Positions 29,522-35,969 of a stretch of 35,969 nucleotides of DNA are shown one piece after another; position 1 is the stretch's first letter; the number at the start of each line of letters is the position of its first letter. The notes under the pieces were generated by a model, which was not told the origin of the DNA, searched no databases, and saw nothing but the letters and a program-made list of their open reading frames with translations. Location of the stretch: positions 1 to 35,969 of IMG/VR virus record IMGVR_UViG_3300044798_000139; one strand, given 5' to 3'. The stretch is from a virus. Made by a program: the position numbers and the translations under genes.

Positions 29522-29682
29522 TATATTTTCTCCTTAAATTCCCCGCACACATCGTCTTTGCTTACAACAGGAAATTTTTCTGTATCGTTTTTGTGCAATA
29601 TTGGAGGATACCTTCGGCAGTTGCCTCTTAAGTCATCAGTTTTATCGTAATGTTCACATTTTTTGCATTTAGATTCGGCCAT
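29521..29682 (-). CDS. Small zinc-site protein (53 aa)
   Basis: GAGGTGA precedes the ATG at 29682-29680. The product begins MAESKCKKCEHYDKTDDLRG and continues N-C-R-R-Y-P-P, then V-C-G-E-F. The four-Cys pattern C-x-x-C ... C ... C is typical of a small zinc protein often seen among phage structural genes. The stop overlaps the adaptor start as TAATG, so it is coupled to it. Function unknown; the Cys set and spacing are convincing. Confidence 0.75.
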   Translation of the reverse strand: MAESKCKKCEHYDKTDDLRGNCRRYPPILHKNDTEKFPVVSKDDVCGEFKEKI

Positions 29683-29690
29683 AAATCACC

Positions 29691-29897
29691 TCAATCATCA
29701 ATTAAATTACCCTTCTCATCTCTCGCCCAGATATTAAGTTTTACTTTGCCGCAAGGCACAGATTCCATAATTTTCGTGCGGCCAAGTGGCTCGCCAGAGC
29801 GGGAACAATAGCCCGCTCTGGCTGCTCGCTTATTTGCTTCATCACGAACATCGTTTTCTGATACATAATCAGGAATTATTTCGCCACCTTTTTGCAT
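29691..29897 (-). CDS. Unknown small late protein (68 aa)
   Basis: The ORF starts only one base after the stop of the preceding decoration-like gene. The sequence (ENDVRDEANKRAARAGYCSR, then SVPCGKVKLNIWARDEKGNL) is basic with two cysteines and no membrane segment. I recognise no family. It is placed between head and tail-adaptor genes, so a minor head or adaptor-assembly protein is plausible. Confidence 0.55.
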   Translation of the reverse strand: MQKGGEIIPDYVSENDVRDEANKRAARAGYCSRSGEPLGRTKIMESVPCGKVKLNIWARDEKGNLIDD

Positions 29898-29898
29898 T

Positions 29899-30681
29899 TT
29901 ATGTGCTGCACATCAGGTAGAACAACGGCCCCGATGTAAGACCTTCATTAACGAAGTAACCGGCATACTGCGTGGAAGTAACACCAGTAGCAGCGGCAGA
30001 ATCAATCGAACCATCGTGTCGCCAATAACCTGCACGCAAGTAAGTAGCGGCTTGAAAATTGGCGATTTGCGGAGCGACCCAGCACAGTCCCCACGTCTGA
30101 AGCCAAAAATTCTTATTGGCGGCAGTAATTTTTGTCGCAGGTATTCCTAACTTCGATGTAAGTATGTTATTACCATCAGCCCCTGTTGCAACCAGTTTAG
30201 CATAAGGGTTGTAGAAAACTTCAACGCCAGTAGAGGCAGCAACAAGAAGAACCGAAGTTGGTGCATCCAGATAAACGGTAAAATCAGCATTTGCTTCTGC
30301 GGCGTCATTGCCGACAATGTATCTGATTTGGTTATTGGCGGTATACATTAAAATAAATCCGCCAATCAACTCGTCTTTAGCAAGTGCGGCGTGCGTTCCG
30401 CCATTTACCCGAAGTTGCGTGCTGCCAATGGCTACATTAGAAGTTGCATCTAAAGTGCCATAAGTCTGAACTTCATCTTCGGCAGAACCTACACCTAAAT
30501 CATTGTCGAGAACACCGCCTGATTTGCCATATTTGAAAATGCGACCATCGAAAGTAAGCATACGCTTGCCATAGTAAAACAACTGGTCGTCGGTTTGTTT
30601 GTAAAGGCCGTTATCTATCGGCCTGCCTGCAAGTTCCAAATCGAGACCTAAACTCAATCTTGATGGAGTTAATTCAGTCAT
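29899..30681 (-). CDS. Probable head decoration or head-fibre protein (260 aa)
   Basis: It follows the major capsid gene directly, with AAGGAG before its ATG. The protein is beta-rich: an N-terminal QLFYYGKRMLTFDGRIFKYG, a central strand-rich module with VAIGSTQLRVNGG and DELIGGFILMYTANNQIRYI, and a C-terminus with YLRAGYWRHDGSIDSAAATG. The centre resembles modules of phage decoration proteins that contain 'GGY/F-x-x-x ... YRI' strands. No enzyme motif is seen. The call is by position and fold type. Confidence 0.5.
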   Translation of the reverse strand: MTELTPSRLSLGLDLELAGRPIDNGLYKQTDDQLFYYGKRMLTFDGRIFKYGKSGGVLDNDLGVGSAEDEVQTYGTLDATSNVAIGSTQLRVNGGTHAALAKDELIGGFILMYTANNQIRYIVGNDAAEANADFTVYLDAPTSVLLVAASTGVEVFYNPYAKLVATGADGNNILTSKLGIPATKITAANKNFWLQTWGLCWVAPQIANFQAATYLRAGYWRHDGSIDSAAATGVTSTQYAGYFVNEGLTSGPLFYLMCST

Positions 30682-30721
30682 ATATAATCTCCTTAAAAAA
30701 GATTTTCAATTTTCAAAACTA

Positions 30722-31684
30722 CTACGACTGTGTAAAATCCACTGCTGGAGATTTAAGGAGCGGGATTAGAACAACACCAGGCCCTTGTAATCTGACAGCG
30801 CCGACAAATGTTTCAGCCTGCGCCAAAACGCTGTTGGTCTTTTGCGGAATTGTATCAACGGTAGTAGTAACATCTTTGTTTATTCCAAGCAGCATTGCGC
30901 TCTTTTGATAAGCAACGCAGTTATACGCCGGATAAGTGGTATAAACAGAGTTCGTAGCGAACCTGTCCGAAGGAAGCCACTTGAAATTGAATCCGAGGTA
31001 GGTGTTCATTTCGCCGTTGACGAGAGCCTTAACGTTGTTGTAATCATAGCTGCCTGCCTTTGTCGAACCGAGCAGATACCACTTCTGGTCGGTATTAGCG
31101 ACAATATACCTGTCGTTTTTCGGAACACTTTTGTCATCCATCAATTTGCCGATAGTGGCAATCTTGGCAAGCGTAAGGCCGGTAGATACAGTGCCGGCAG
31201 TAGTGAAGTCTGAACCCGCCGTAATCACTGTGCCATCACTTGCTATAAGACGGCATTCACCGACATCGTAATAATTGATGGCAACATCGCCGTCTTTGCC
31301 CGTGTAGGCTGTAGCATAGGCCGCCTGCAAGATTCGCTCATCATAAGCCCTGTTAATTGCGGCAACAGCCATCTTGATTGTGTCGCTTGTAGGGTCTTTG
31401 AGCATCTTGATTTTATCCCAGGTGTCAATATATTCCCCCCAATTTGCCCTGTGAAGGACGTTTTTCCTGCTGGTATAAGGGGTAGGAATATTCGGCGTAT
31501 CGGAATTTCTCGGCAAGTCCCATATAACGCTGGTCTCACCAACGAAATTCCACATCTTCATTTCGCCTTCCTGAAACTCATTCCTTACAGTCGAGCGTAG
31601 TTCGGATACTGTCTGTTGGAAAACATACTCAAAGACATCCGAATACGTGCGTTTGAATGCAGTATCAATTGTGATTGGTAGCAT
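30722..31684 (-). CDS. Major capsid protein
   Basis: I place the start at ATG 31684-31682 (MLPITIDTAFKRTYSDVFEY) because AAGGAG lies seven bases upstream; the longer frame from 31714 has no such site. The 320-residue protein has the phage capsid pattern: an N-terminal arm with FEYVFQQTVSELRSTVRNEF, a central KNDRYIVANTDQKWYLLGST and a C-terminal FNFKWLPSDRFATNSVYTTY. The family resembles the BPP-1 type podovirus capsid (HK97 fold). The scaffold gene upstream and decoration-like gene downstream support it. Confidence 0.85.
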   Translation of the reverse strand: MLPITIDTAFKRTYSDVFEYVFQQTVSELRSTVRNEFQEGEMKMWNFVGETSVIWDLPRNSDTPNIPTPYTSRKNVLHRANWGEYIDTWDKIKMLKDPTSDTIKMAVAAINRAYDERILQAAYATAYTGKDGDVAINYYDVGECRLIASDGTVITAGSDFTTAGTVSTGLTLAKIATIGKLMDDKSVPKNDRYIVANTDQKWYLLGSTKAGSYDYNNVKALVNGEMNTYLGFNFKWLPSDRFATNSVYTTYPAYNCVAYQKSAMLLGINKDVTTTVDTIPQKTNSVLAQAETFVGAVRLQGPGVVLIPLLKSPAVDFTQS

Positions 31685-31826
31685 AGATAATCTCCTTAAA
31701 AACAGTTTATTCAATTGTTCAAACCATTTTCAGGAGATGAGCTTTGTGCGACTCCCTGCGTTTTACATCCGGTCGATGTTGTGTTTTAAGGCCACGTGCC
31801 TGCCGGTCTCTTTGCAGAGGTAACGG

Positions 31827-32816
31827 CTATGTAGGGAACATTCTTTTGTAAAGTATGTCCCTTGCTTTCAATAATTCATCATATTTCGCCCTGTCTTTAC
31901 TGTCAAGAGACGATTTCAAGGCAACATTTTCGTTTACTGCCTTACTCGCATCTTCAAGTTGTTGCTGCAAGCTCAATCTCGGCTGGCCTGCAACTTCCGT
32001 ATCGAGAGCCGAACCTTCTACTCCGTATTTTTCCTCAAGTTCCGCAAATAAGTCGAGCAGTAAAGGCCGGAGCGGCGCAAAATCTGGGTCGTTAATGCCA
32101 CCCTCTCTTGTTATCTCTGTAGTGCCGTCAGCGTTTAGGATTTTTATCTCTCTGCCAAATAGCTCCTCGTATTCTTCCTTGTTCATTTGGCTTGTCATTT
32201 TTGTAATGAACGCCTTTGCAAGATTAGTTTTTGCCTCCATTTGGTCGCCCCACTTCGCCTCAAGGCGATTTGTAGCGTCCGATACCTTCTTTGCAAGCTC
32301 CTCATCAACCGCTTTTTCGACAAGTCGCAGGTGATTCGTATAAAGGTTCATCACTGTATCGACCTGTCCCTGTGTATGATGTGATTTATTAAGGGCGTCA
32401 AAGGTTTCCTTCATAAATTGAGGCGATAAATCTTCGGAAGAAATATCCTCTGGCGGCGTATATTGATAGCCCGTCCCATCCTTCGGAACACCTAAAGCCG
32501 TCCTGAATGCCTCTATTTCTGTAGGTGAGGACTTTTCATTTATTGGCAGAACGCCTTTGCCAGCCCTGTATTTGCCAAGTTCTATTTCTTTATGTCCTGC
32601 CGCCTTCAAAATACCCTGAACATCCTGAAAGAGGGCGTAGAATTTGCTTGTCTGAAGGTCTTCAGGAAGAAGTGCCTTTTGCCATCCCTCCTTGAATTTC
32701 CCGTCCGGCTCGATGAATCTTGAAATATCGAGCGATTCTGTCGTTGCAGGAGTCGAGGCCGGCCCTGTTCCCGCCGCTGCGGGGATAGTGGATGAGGCTG
32801 CTGCTTGTTCTGCCAT
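31827..32816 (-). CDS. Capsid scaffolding protein
   Basis: The 329-residue product begins with an Ala/Thr/Pro-rich disordered stretch, then helices rich in Glu, Lys and Gln (RLEAKWGDQMEAKTNLAKAF, QQQLEDASKAVNENVALKSS). It is acidic and non-hydrophobic, and is directly upstream of the capsid gene, the standard place for scaffold. No protease motif is seen. The 142 bases between it and the capsid gene hold no ORF or clear signal other than the capsid ribosome site. Confidence 0.8.
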   Translation of the reverse strand: MAEQAAASSTIPAAAGTGPASTPATTESLDISRFIEPDGKFKEGWQKALLPEDLQTSKFYALFQDVQGILKAAGHKEIELGKYRAGKGVLPINEKSSPTEIEAFRTALGVPKDGTGYQYTPPEDISSEDLSPQFMKETFDALNKSHHTQGQVDTVMNLYTNHLRLVEKAVDEELAKKVSDATNRLEAKWGDQMEAKTNLAKAFITKMTSQMNKEEYEELFGREIKILNADGTTEITREGGINDPDFAPLRPLLLDLFAELEEKYGVEGSALDTEVAGQPRLSLQQQLEDASKAVNENVALKSSLDSKDRAKYDELLKARDILYKRMFPT

Positions 32817-32859
32817 TTTTTTATTCTCCTATAACTTTTTTATATATTTTTAGCTTCTT

Positions 32860-33141
32860 TCAAATATAGTTTTTATCTTCTTCTTTTACCGGTTCAGGTT
32901 CAGGCTCGGTCTTTACCAAATCCTTCGCCATTTGCGTCAGTATATGAATTATGACAGAACGTTGACCTTCATTTCGCAAGAGCCTGTTGACGTCTATATG
33001 CTCATCACCGCCTATCGGTATTACAGATACATCAAATTTGAAAACCCTTTTCAGGTCGACCAAAACTATCTTGCCTGAATCGCTTGCAAAGCAATTCTGA
33101 TAGGCGAGTATCAAATTCGCATCTTCTTCGGTGTAAGCCAT
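32860..33141 (-). CDS. Bbp19-like phage protein (93 aa)
   Basis: The central sequence AYQNCFASDSGKIVLVDLKR and the later LRNEGQRSVIIHILTQMA match the small Bbp19-type proteins that precede the scaffold in many podoviruses. The C-terminal Glu/Pro-rich tail is variable. Function is not established; location suggests a head-assembly role. It is separated from the next genes by only a few bases. Confidence 0.75.
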   Translation of the reverse strand: MAYTEEDANLILAYQNCFASDSGKIVLVDLKRVFKFDVSVIPIGGDEHIDVNRLLRNEGQRSVIIHILTQMAKDLVKTEPEPEPVKEEDKNYI

Positions 33142-33142
33142 A

Positions 33143-33364
33143 TTATCTTACCTTAACCTGTCCAAGTTCTTCCATAGACATATCGAAATAGCTCTTTTTC
33201 TTTCTTGTTGCCTTAACGAGCCGCTTCAAGGCGCTGCCCTTCTTTTTCTTTTCGGCAATAGCAGCAGGAGCTAAAATGCGGCGAAGAGCTAAAGGTCTCA
33301 ATTTATGTTCTTGTGCCGCTATGTCGGCTATATCTGCTTCTGAACCTGCTTTACCATTCGCCAT
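33143..33364 (-). CDS. Small basic late protein (73 aa)
   Basis: AGGAG in the gap gives a ribosome site before the ATG. The protein has an Ala-rich front (beginning MANGKAGSEADIADIAAQEH) and then a Lys/Arg-rich half, K-K-K-K-G-S-A-L-K-R, ending E-E-L-G-Q-V-K-V-R. It shares the K-G-S-A-L-K-R motif with the neighbouring 59-residue gene, in an approximate direct repeat of DNA. Its start codon lies in the loop of the 20-bp inverted repeat described separately. A DNA-condensing or head-internal role is possible from composition; not shown. Confidence 0.55.
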   Translation of the reverse strand: MANGKAGSEADIADIAAQEHKLRPLALRRILAPAAIAEKKKKGSALKRLVKATRKKKSYFDMSMEELGQVKVR

Positions 33365-33407
33365 AATATTCTCCTTTATTTTTTATATCTTCGCCGCATT
33401 TTAGCTC
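33268..33407. repeat. Perfect 20-bp inverted repeat spanning two small genes
   Basis: GAGCTAAAATGCGGCGAAGA at 33268-33287 is the exact reverse complement of 33388-33407; the arms are 100 bases apart. One arm lies in the end of the 59-residue gene (reading ...AKMRRRY) and the other in the body of the 73-residue gene. In mRNA it would form a long hairpin whose loop contains the ribosome site and start codon of the 73-residue gene. Confidence 0.85.
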
Positions 33408-33555
33408 GGCGTTTCAATGCACTGCCTTTAGATTTTCTTGCCTGTGAAAAAGCTATTGCACCAGCTTGTCCGTGTCCATCAGGATAACCAGCACGAACAA
33501 GTTCCGATATATTTGCTGATATTGTTGCTTGGGATGAACCTTTTTTAAGAGGCAA
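33376..33555 (-). CDS. Small basic phage protein with TTG start (59 aa)
   Basis: The start I support is TTG at 33555-33553, with AGGAGG six bases upstream; the product begins [20 protein letters not shown] and continues R-A-G-Y-P. This N-terminus is typical of a widespread small phage family that begins M-P-L-x-K-G-x-S and has I-S-x-N-I-x-x-L. The upstream GTG frame would read through the ribosome site. The C-terminus is Lys/Arg-rich. The end of the LAGLIDADG gene overlaps its first bases. Confidence 0.7.
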   Translation of the reverse strand: MPLKKGSSQATISANISELVRAGYPDGHGQAGAIAFSQARKSKGSALKRRAKMRRRYKK

Positions 33556-33997
33556 GAGACACCTCCTTTCCACGTTTATTCAATTTATGTATATTTTCAA
33601 GAAGCAATTTATTTTCAATAAAATCCGCTTCTGTCATTATTCCTTTAATCCTTCCCAATTTATCACGACTTTTTGTTTCAAATCTTTTTAGAGATAAAAC
33701 CAACATTGCCTGCGGCTTTTTAATTCTTAAATAAGGATATATCGTTTTTATGCAATCAATAGCTTTTTGTCCAGCTACTGTCCAATGGTAACTATCCTTA
33801 CGAGTAGGACGAAAATCTTTATTTAGATATATTCCTCCTCCAAACAAAGACGCCAACCAATCAAGCACTTCTTTATTACAATTAGTTACTTCAATACTTG
33901 GAGTAAGATACTTTTTTGCACGAGTTCGACAACTTATACAACCTTCACCATCAACAAAACCAGCTATATATCCTTTTTCGTATTTTGTAAGCAGCAT
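33545..33997 (-). CDS. LAGLIDADG homing endonuclease (150 aa)
   Basis: Near the N-terminus is the LAGLIDADG helix: [11 protein letters not shown] (about residues 10-20), with the catalytic acid Asp/Glu in D-G-E. A basic DNA-contact region follows ([16 protein letters not shown], later [16 protein letters not shown]). At 150 residues with a single motif it should act as a dimer. AGGAGGTG precedes the ATG, which overlaps the portal stop as TAATG. It lies between the portal and the next structural gene, in line with the operon, and carries the ribosome site and start of its downstream neighbour in its own 3' end. It is an intron-less, free-standing invader. Confidence 0.85.
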   Translation of the reverse strand: MLLTKYEKGYIAGFVDGEGCISCRTRAKKYLTPSIEVTNCNKEVLDWLASLFGGGIYLNKDFRPTRKDSYHWTVAGQKAIDCIKTIYPYLRIKKPQAMLVLSLKRFETKSRDKLGRIKGIMTEADFIENKLLLENIHKLNKRGKEVSLAS

Positions 33998-35643
33998 TAT
34001 GCACCTCCTGTTAAAGCGCCTTGCAACTGCTCTGCTGGTGAGCCGGCCTCTGCCTTTTGGCTCGTATCAGAATATGCTTTACTGCCGACTTGAGCAACCT
34101 GCAAGGCTTTCTGCTGCGCCACTTCCTGCGCACGTTGTTTTCTGATTGCGGCCTTCTCTTCCGGCGTATTAAGATGCTCCATTTTCATTCCATAATTTAT
34201 CAATATATCGGGGATAGCCCTGTCCAAATTTATTTCATCTCTAACTTCAGGAAATACGGCAGACATATTACTTATCAATGCTATGCCCCGCTCGAAGCCA
34301 CGAGCCTGTAAGTCTCGCATTGCCATAGCCAATTCGCCCATATACTCGATACCGTAATTCTGACCTCTTAATTCCGTAGGCGGTGCAGGAATTTTCCCTT
34401 TGCGAATAAGAATATTTATTACTCTCGTAAGCTGCGGTGTGAAATGTTCGTTTTCTATTCTTGATACCGGCGATATGAGGTCTCGCATAGTCTCCTTGTA
34501 TCGCAGCTCTATCTCTGTCGTTGTGCGCCTATCGCCCTTGAGATTTGCAAATTGTGCAAATATATCGATATAAAAACCCTCTTTTATTATATTTCGCATA
34601 TCTTCGAGAGCTTCTTTTGTAATCGGGATATTGCCGTTTAGCTGCGGGTGAACAGGATTTATCGAGCCTCTTTCATAGACATCCGTCCTGCCGTCAGGCT
34701 TCATATTGACTTCGCCTTCGACATTATTTTTGACAACCTCGTAAGGAGAATGATTCCATCTGTTGCAGGCTTCCATATAGTCCTTGCGCATCTGCTGCAA
34801 TTCTTTTATGAAAGACAGCATTGCAAGCCCCCTGCCTCTGCCCCACTTTTCGCAGGATGCCTGCTCCCATCGAGAAACGGCAAACGGAAATTCCTCATAA
34901 CCATCTTCCAGCATAATCTTTTGCTCTTTAACATTAACCCAAACGGATTCGTAGGGCATATTGAGCTTGCTGATTAGCTTAAAGGACTTTCGGTATCTCG
35001 GCCTGACGATGTGAATAATAGAGAAAAGTTTGCTTTCGGTCTCAAGTTTTTCAACGGCCTTAACGACTTCATCGCCAGGGTCGGCGTATTTATCGGCAAG
35101 CTGGCGGGCGGTTCGGTCATACTGCAAAATCATAGTATCGACCATACCTTCCTCGTCCTGCTTAAAGGTATAAGTCGAGATATGCCAGTCCCGAAAAATC
35201 AGTTTCATCTTTTTATCAGACCATTCACAATATGAATTGCCTGTTCCAAAGCCGAGGTCGGCCTTGATTGTATTCTGCAATTGCATCATATAATTGCTGG
35301 CAAAGAGATAATCGTGGACAATTTCGACCGCCCTTGCGCACCATCGTTTTGCATCGCTCGTCTGGCCTCTTTGCGGGTCTTGGACTTTTATACCGAAGAA
35401 AAATCTCTCTCTCGGTATTGTTGCGCCGATGTAATTGCTCGTTGCCTTGTCGAGGGCGAATACTGCGGTTGGGTCTCTTATATCTAAAGATTTATCCTCG
35501 CCAGGCGTTCTTTTTGTTGTGATTTGGTTTTCAACGGGGTAGCCTAAATCTGCGAATTGTTGGTAGAGGTTCATAAAATTGGTGGCTTTTGCTTTTTCCG
35601 TCTGCGCTTCACGAATTATCATTTCAGCTTTTTCGTCCGGCAT
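33997..35643 (-). CDS. Portal (head-to-tail connector) protein
   Basis: At 548 residues it has the podovirus connector plan of the Head-tail_con family: N-terminal helices around NLYQQFADLGYPVENQITTK, LDKATSNYIGATIPRERFFF, then FPFAVSRWEQASCEKWGRGR (about residues 250-270). RRTTTEIELRYKETMRDLIS and a C-terminal Gln/Ala-rich tail follow. Portals form the twelve-subunit ring through which DNA is packaged and ejected and on which the tail is built. The stop is overlapped by the LAGLIDADG start. Confidence 0.9.
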   Translation of the reverse strand: MPDEKAEMIIREAQTEKAKATNFMNLYQQFADLGYPVENQITTKRTPGEDKSLDIRDPTAVFALDKATSNYIGATIPRERFFFGIKVQDPQRGQTSDAKRWCARAVEIVHDYLFASNYMMQLQNTIKADLGFGTGNSYCEWSDKKMKLIFRDWHISTYTFKQDEEGMVDTMILQYDRTARQLADKYADPGDEVVKAVEKLETESKLFSIIHIVRPRYRKSFKLISKLNMPYESVWVNVKEQKIMLEDGYEEFPFAVSRWEQASCEKWGRGRGLAMLSFIKELQQMRKDYMEACNRWNHSPYEVVKNNVEGEVNMKPDGRTDVYERGSINPVHPQLNGNIPITKEALEDMRNIIKEGFYIDIFAQFANLKGDRRTTTEIELRYKETMRDLISPVSRIENEHFTPQLTRVINILIRKGKIPAPPTELRGQNYGIEYMGELAMAMRDLQARGFERGIALISNMSAVFPEVRDEINLDRAIPDILINYGMKMEHLNTPEEKAAIRKQRAQEVAQQKALQVAQVGSKAYSDTSQKAEAGSPAEQLQGALTGGA

Positions 35644-35647
35644 TGTA

Positions 35648-35881
35648 TTACCCTAACTGGATTTTCTTTCCTGTATTCATCGGTGCAAGCTCTCCGCCCA
35701 TTGTTAAGGCCGACTTAAAACCTTTTCTTCGCCTGACTTTTCTTATAGCGGCTTCCGGCGTTTCCTGTCCTACTTCCGGTATTGCGGCAGGCGGAGGGGG
35801 AGGTAGTGGTTTAGCACCGCCCTTGAATCTCCAAAATGGATTTTCGTAATCGACCTGAAAACCTCTGATTTCTTTTATCAT
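35648..35881 (-). CDS. Small Pro-rich late protein upstream of the portal (77 aa)
   Basis: The ORF has a Pro run (PLPPPPPAA), a basic stretch (IRKVRRRKGFKSALTMGGEL) and a Gly-x-K-x-x-L-G end. I recall comparable small proteins ending 'G-K-x-x-L-G' next to the portal or internal virion genes of podoviruses; their role is not known. A GGTGAG site precedes the ATG. Confidence 0.6.
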   Translation of the reverse strand: MIKEIRGFQVDYENPFWRFKGGAKPLPPPPPAAIPEVGQETPEAAIRKVRRRKGFKSALTMGGELAPMNTGKKIQLG

Positions 35882-35897
35882 ATCTCACCTTTAACTG

Positions 35898-35969
35898 CTA
35901 TTTGTTAAATAACAGATATTTGCTGCCTGCTTGTTCAATAAAAATCAAACAAACAGGACAGAACAAGTT
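35898..35969 (-). CDS. Possible C-terminal end of the next upstream late gene
   Basis: A minus-strand frame is open from the edge to a TAG at 35900-35898 (24 codons including the stop, reading ...LIFIEQAGSKYLLFNK). The gene before the portal in such phages is usually the large terminase, but the visible residues are too few and not diagnostic. It could equally be non-coding sequence before the 77-residue gene. Confidence 0.25.
   Translation of the reverse strand, partial: NLFCPVCLIFIEQAGSKYLLFNK

Noticed and set aside
31685-31826. tRNA or small gene between scaffold and capsid
   Set aside because: No T-arm, anticodon arm or acceptor pairing can be drawn, and no ORF with a start and ribosome site is present. 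Only the capsid ribosome site is clear.
35930-35961. Hairpin CCTGCTTGTT / AACAAACAGG near the right edge
   Set aside because: It has one mismatch, no T-tract on either strand and a position near the edge. Not enough to call a terminator or attachment site.
1-35969. Circular genome closing the left minus-strand gene onto the right end
   Set aside because: Joining the ends gives only a 48-codon frame and no large terminase. There is no terminal overlap, so circularity cannot be supported.

Overview
The window looks like most of the genome of a short-tailed (podovirus-type) tailed phage. The evidence is the right-hand block on the minus strand: portal/head-tail connector, Bbp19-like protein, scaffold, major capsid protein, tail adaptor, nozzle, three internal-virion-type proteins and two tail fibres. 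This order resembles phages such as Bordetella BPP-1. No integrase, repressor, large terminase or endolysin is visible, so the window is probably not the complete genome. The large terminase would be expected just beyond the right edge, upstream of the portal. The host is probably a bacterium with an exosortase/PEP-CTERM system, possibly a planctomycete, because the phage carries a PEP-CTERM cell-surface protein of a style common in Planctomycetota. Promoters are ordinary sigma70-like, ribosome sites are AGGAGG-type, and many genes overlap as ATGA or TAATG.

Layout. (1) 1-650: a minus gene leaving the left edge and three small plus genes ending at a terminator. (2) 768-1557: small terminase and a VRR-NUC nuclease on the minus strand, driven by a consensus promoter at 1622-1651. 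(3) 1683-3949: a plus promoter, a structured leader ending in an intrinsic terminator, a replication initiator with an iteron-type origin inside its coding sequence, and a DnaB-type helicase. (4) 4014-7583: an accessory block behind a second consensus promoter. It holds small zinc-finger-like proteins, a Cys-triplet repeat protein, a PEP-CTERM protein, a secreted protein and a heptad-repeat protein. (5) 7580-11605: a recombination module with YqaJ exonuclease, RecT carrying extra zinc ribbons, a DUF7694-like protein, RusA and a membrane protein. (6) 11617-11647: a bidirectional terminator where the two halves of the map converge. (7) 11678-35969, minus strand: lysis-associated membrane protein, fibres, ATP-grasp enzyme, internal virion proteins, GNAT-fold protein, nozzle, adaptor, capsid, scaffold and portal.

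Three homing-type endonuclease genes interrupt the virion operon. Two are paralogous HNH genes on the opposite strand with their own promoters. One is a LAGLIDADG gene placed in line directly after the portal.

The points most worth a second look are: the nozzle gene broken into three cistrons with an extra domain at each break; the origin-like iterons in the initiator gene; the three-way-junction leader RNA; the phage-borne PEP-CTERM and Cys-triplet proteins; the ATP-grasp enzyme beside the fibres; a conserved-looking small ORF interrupted by an in-frame TGA; and a perfect 20-bp inverted repeat that places a gene start in its loop.
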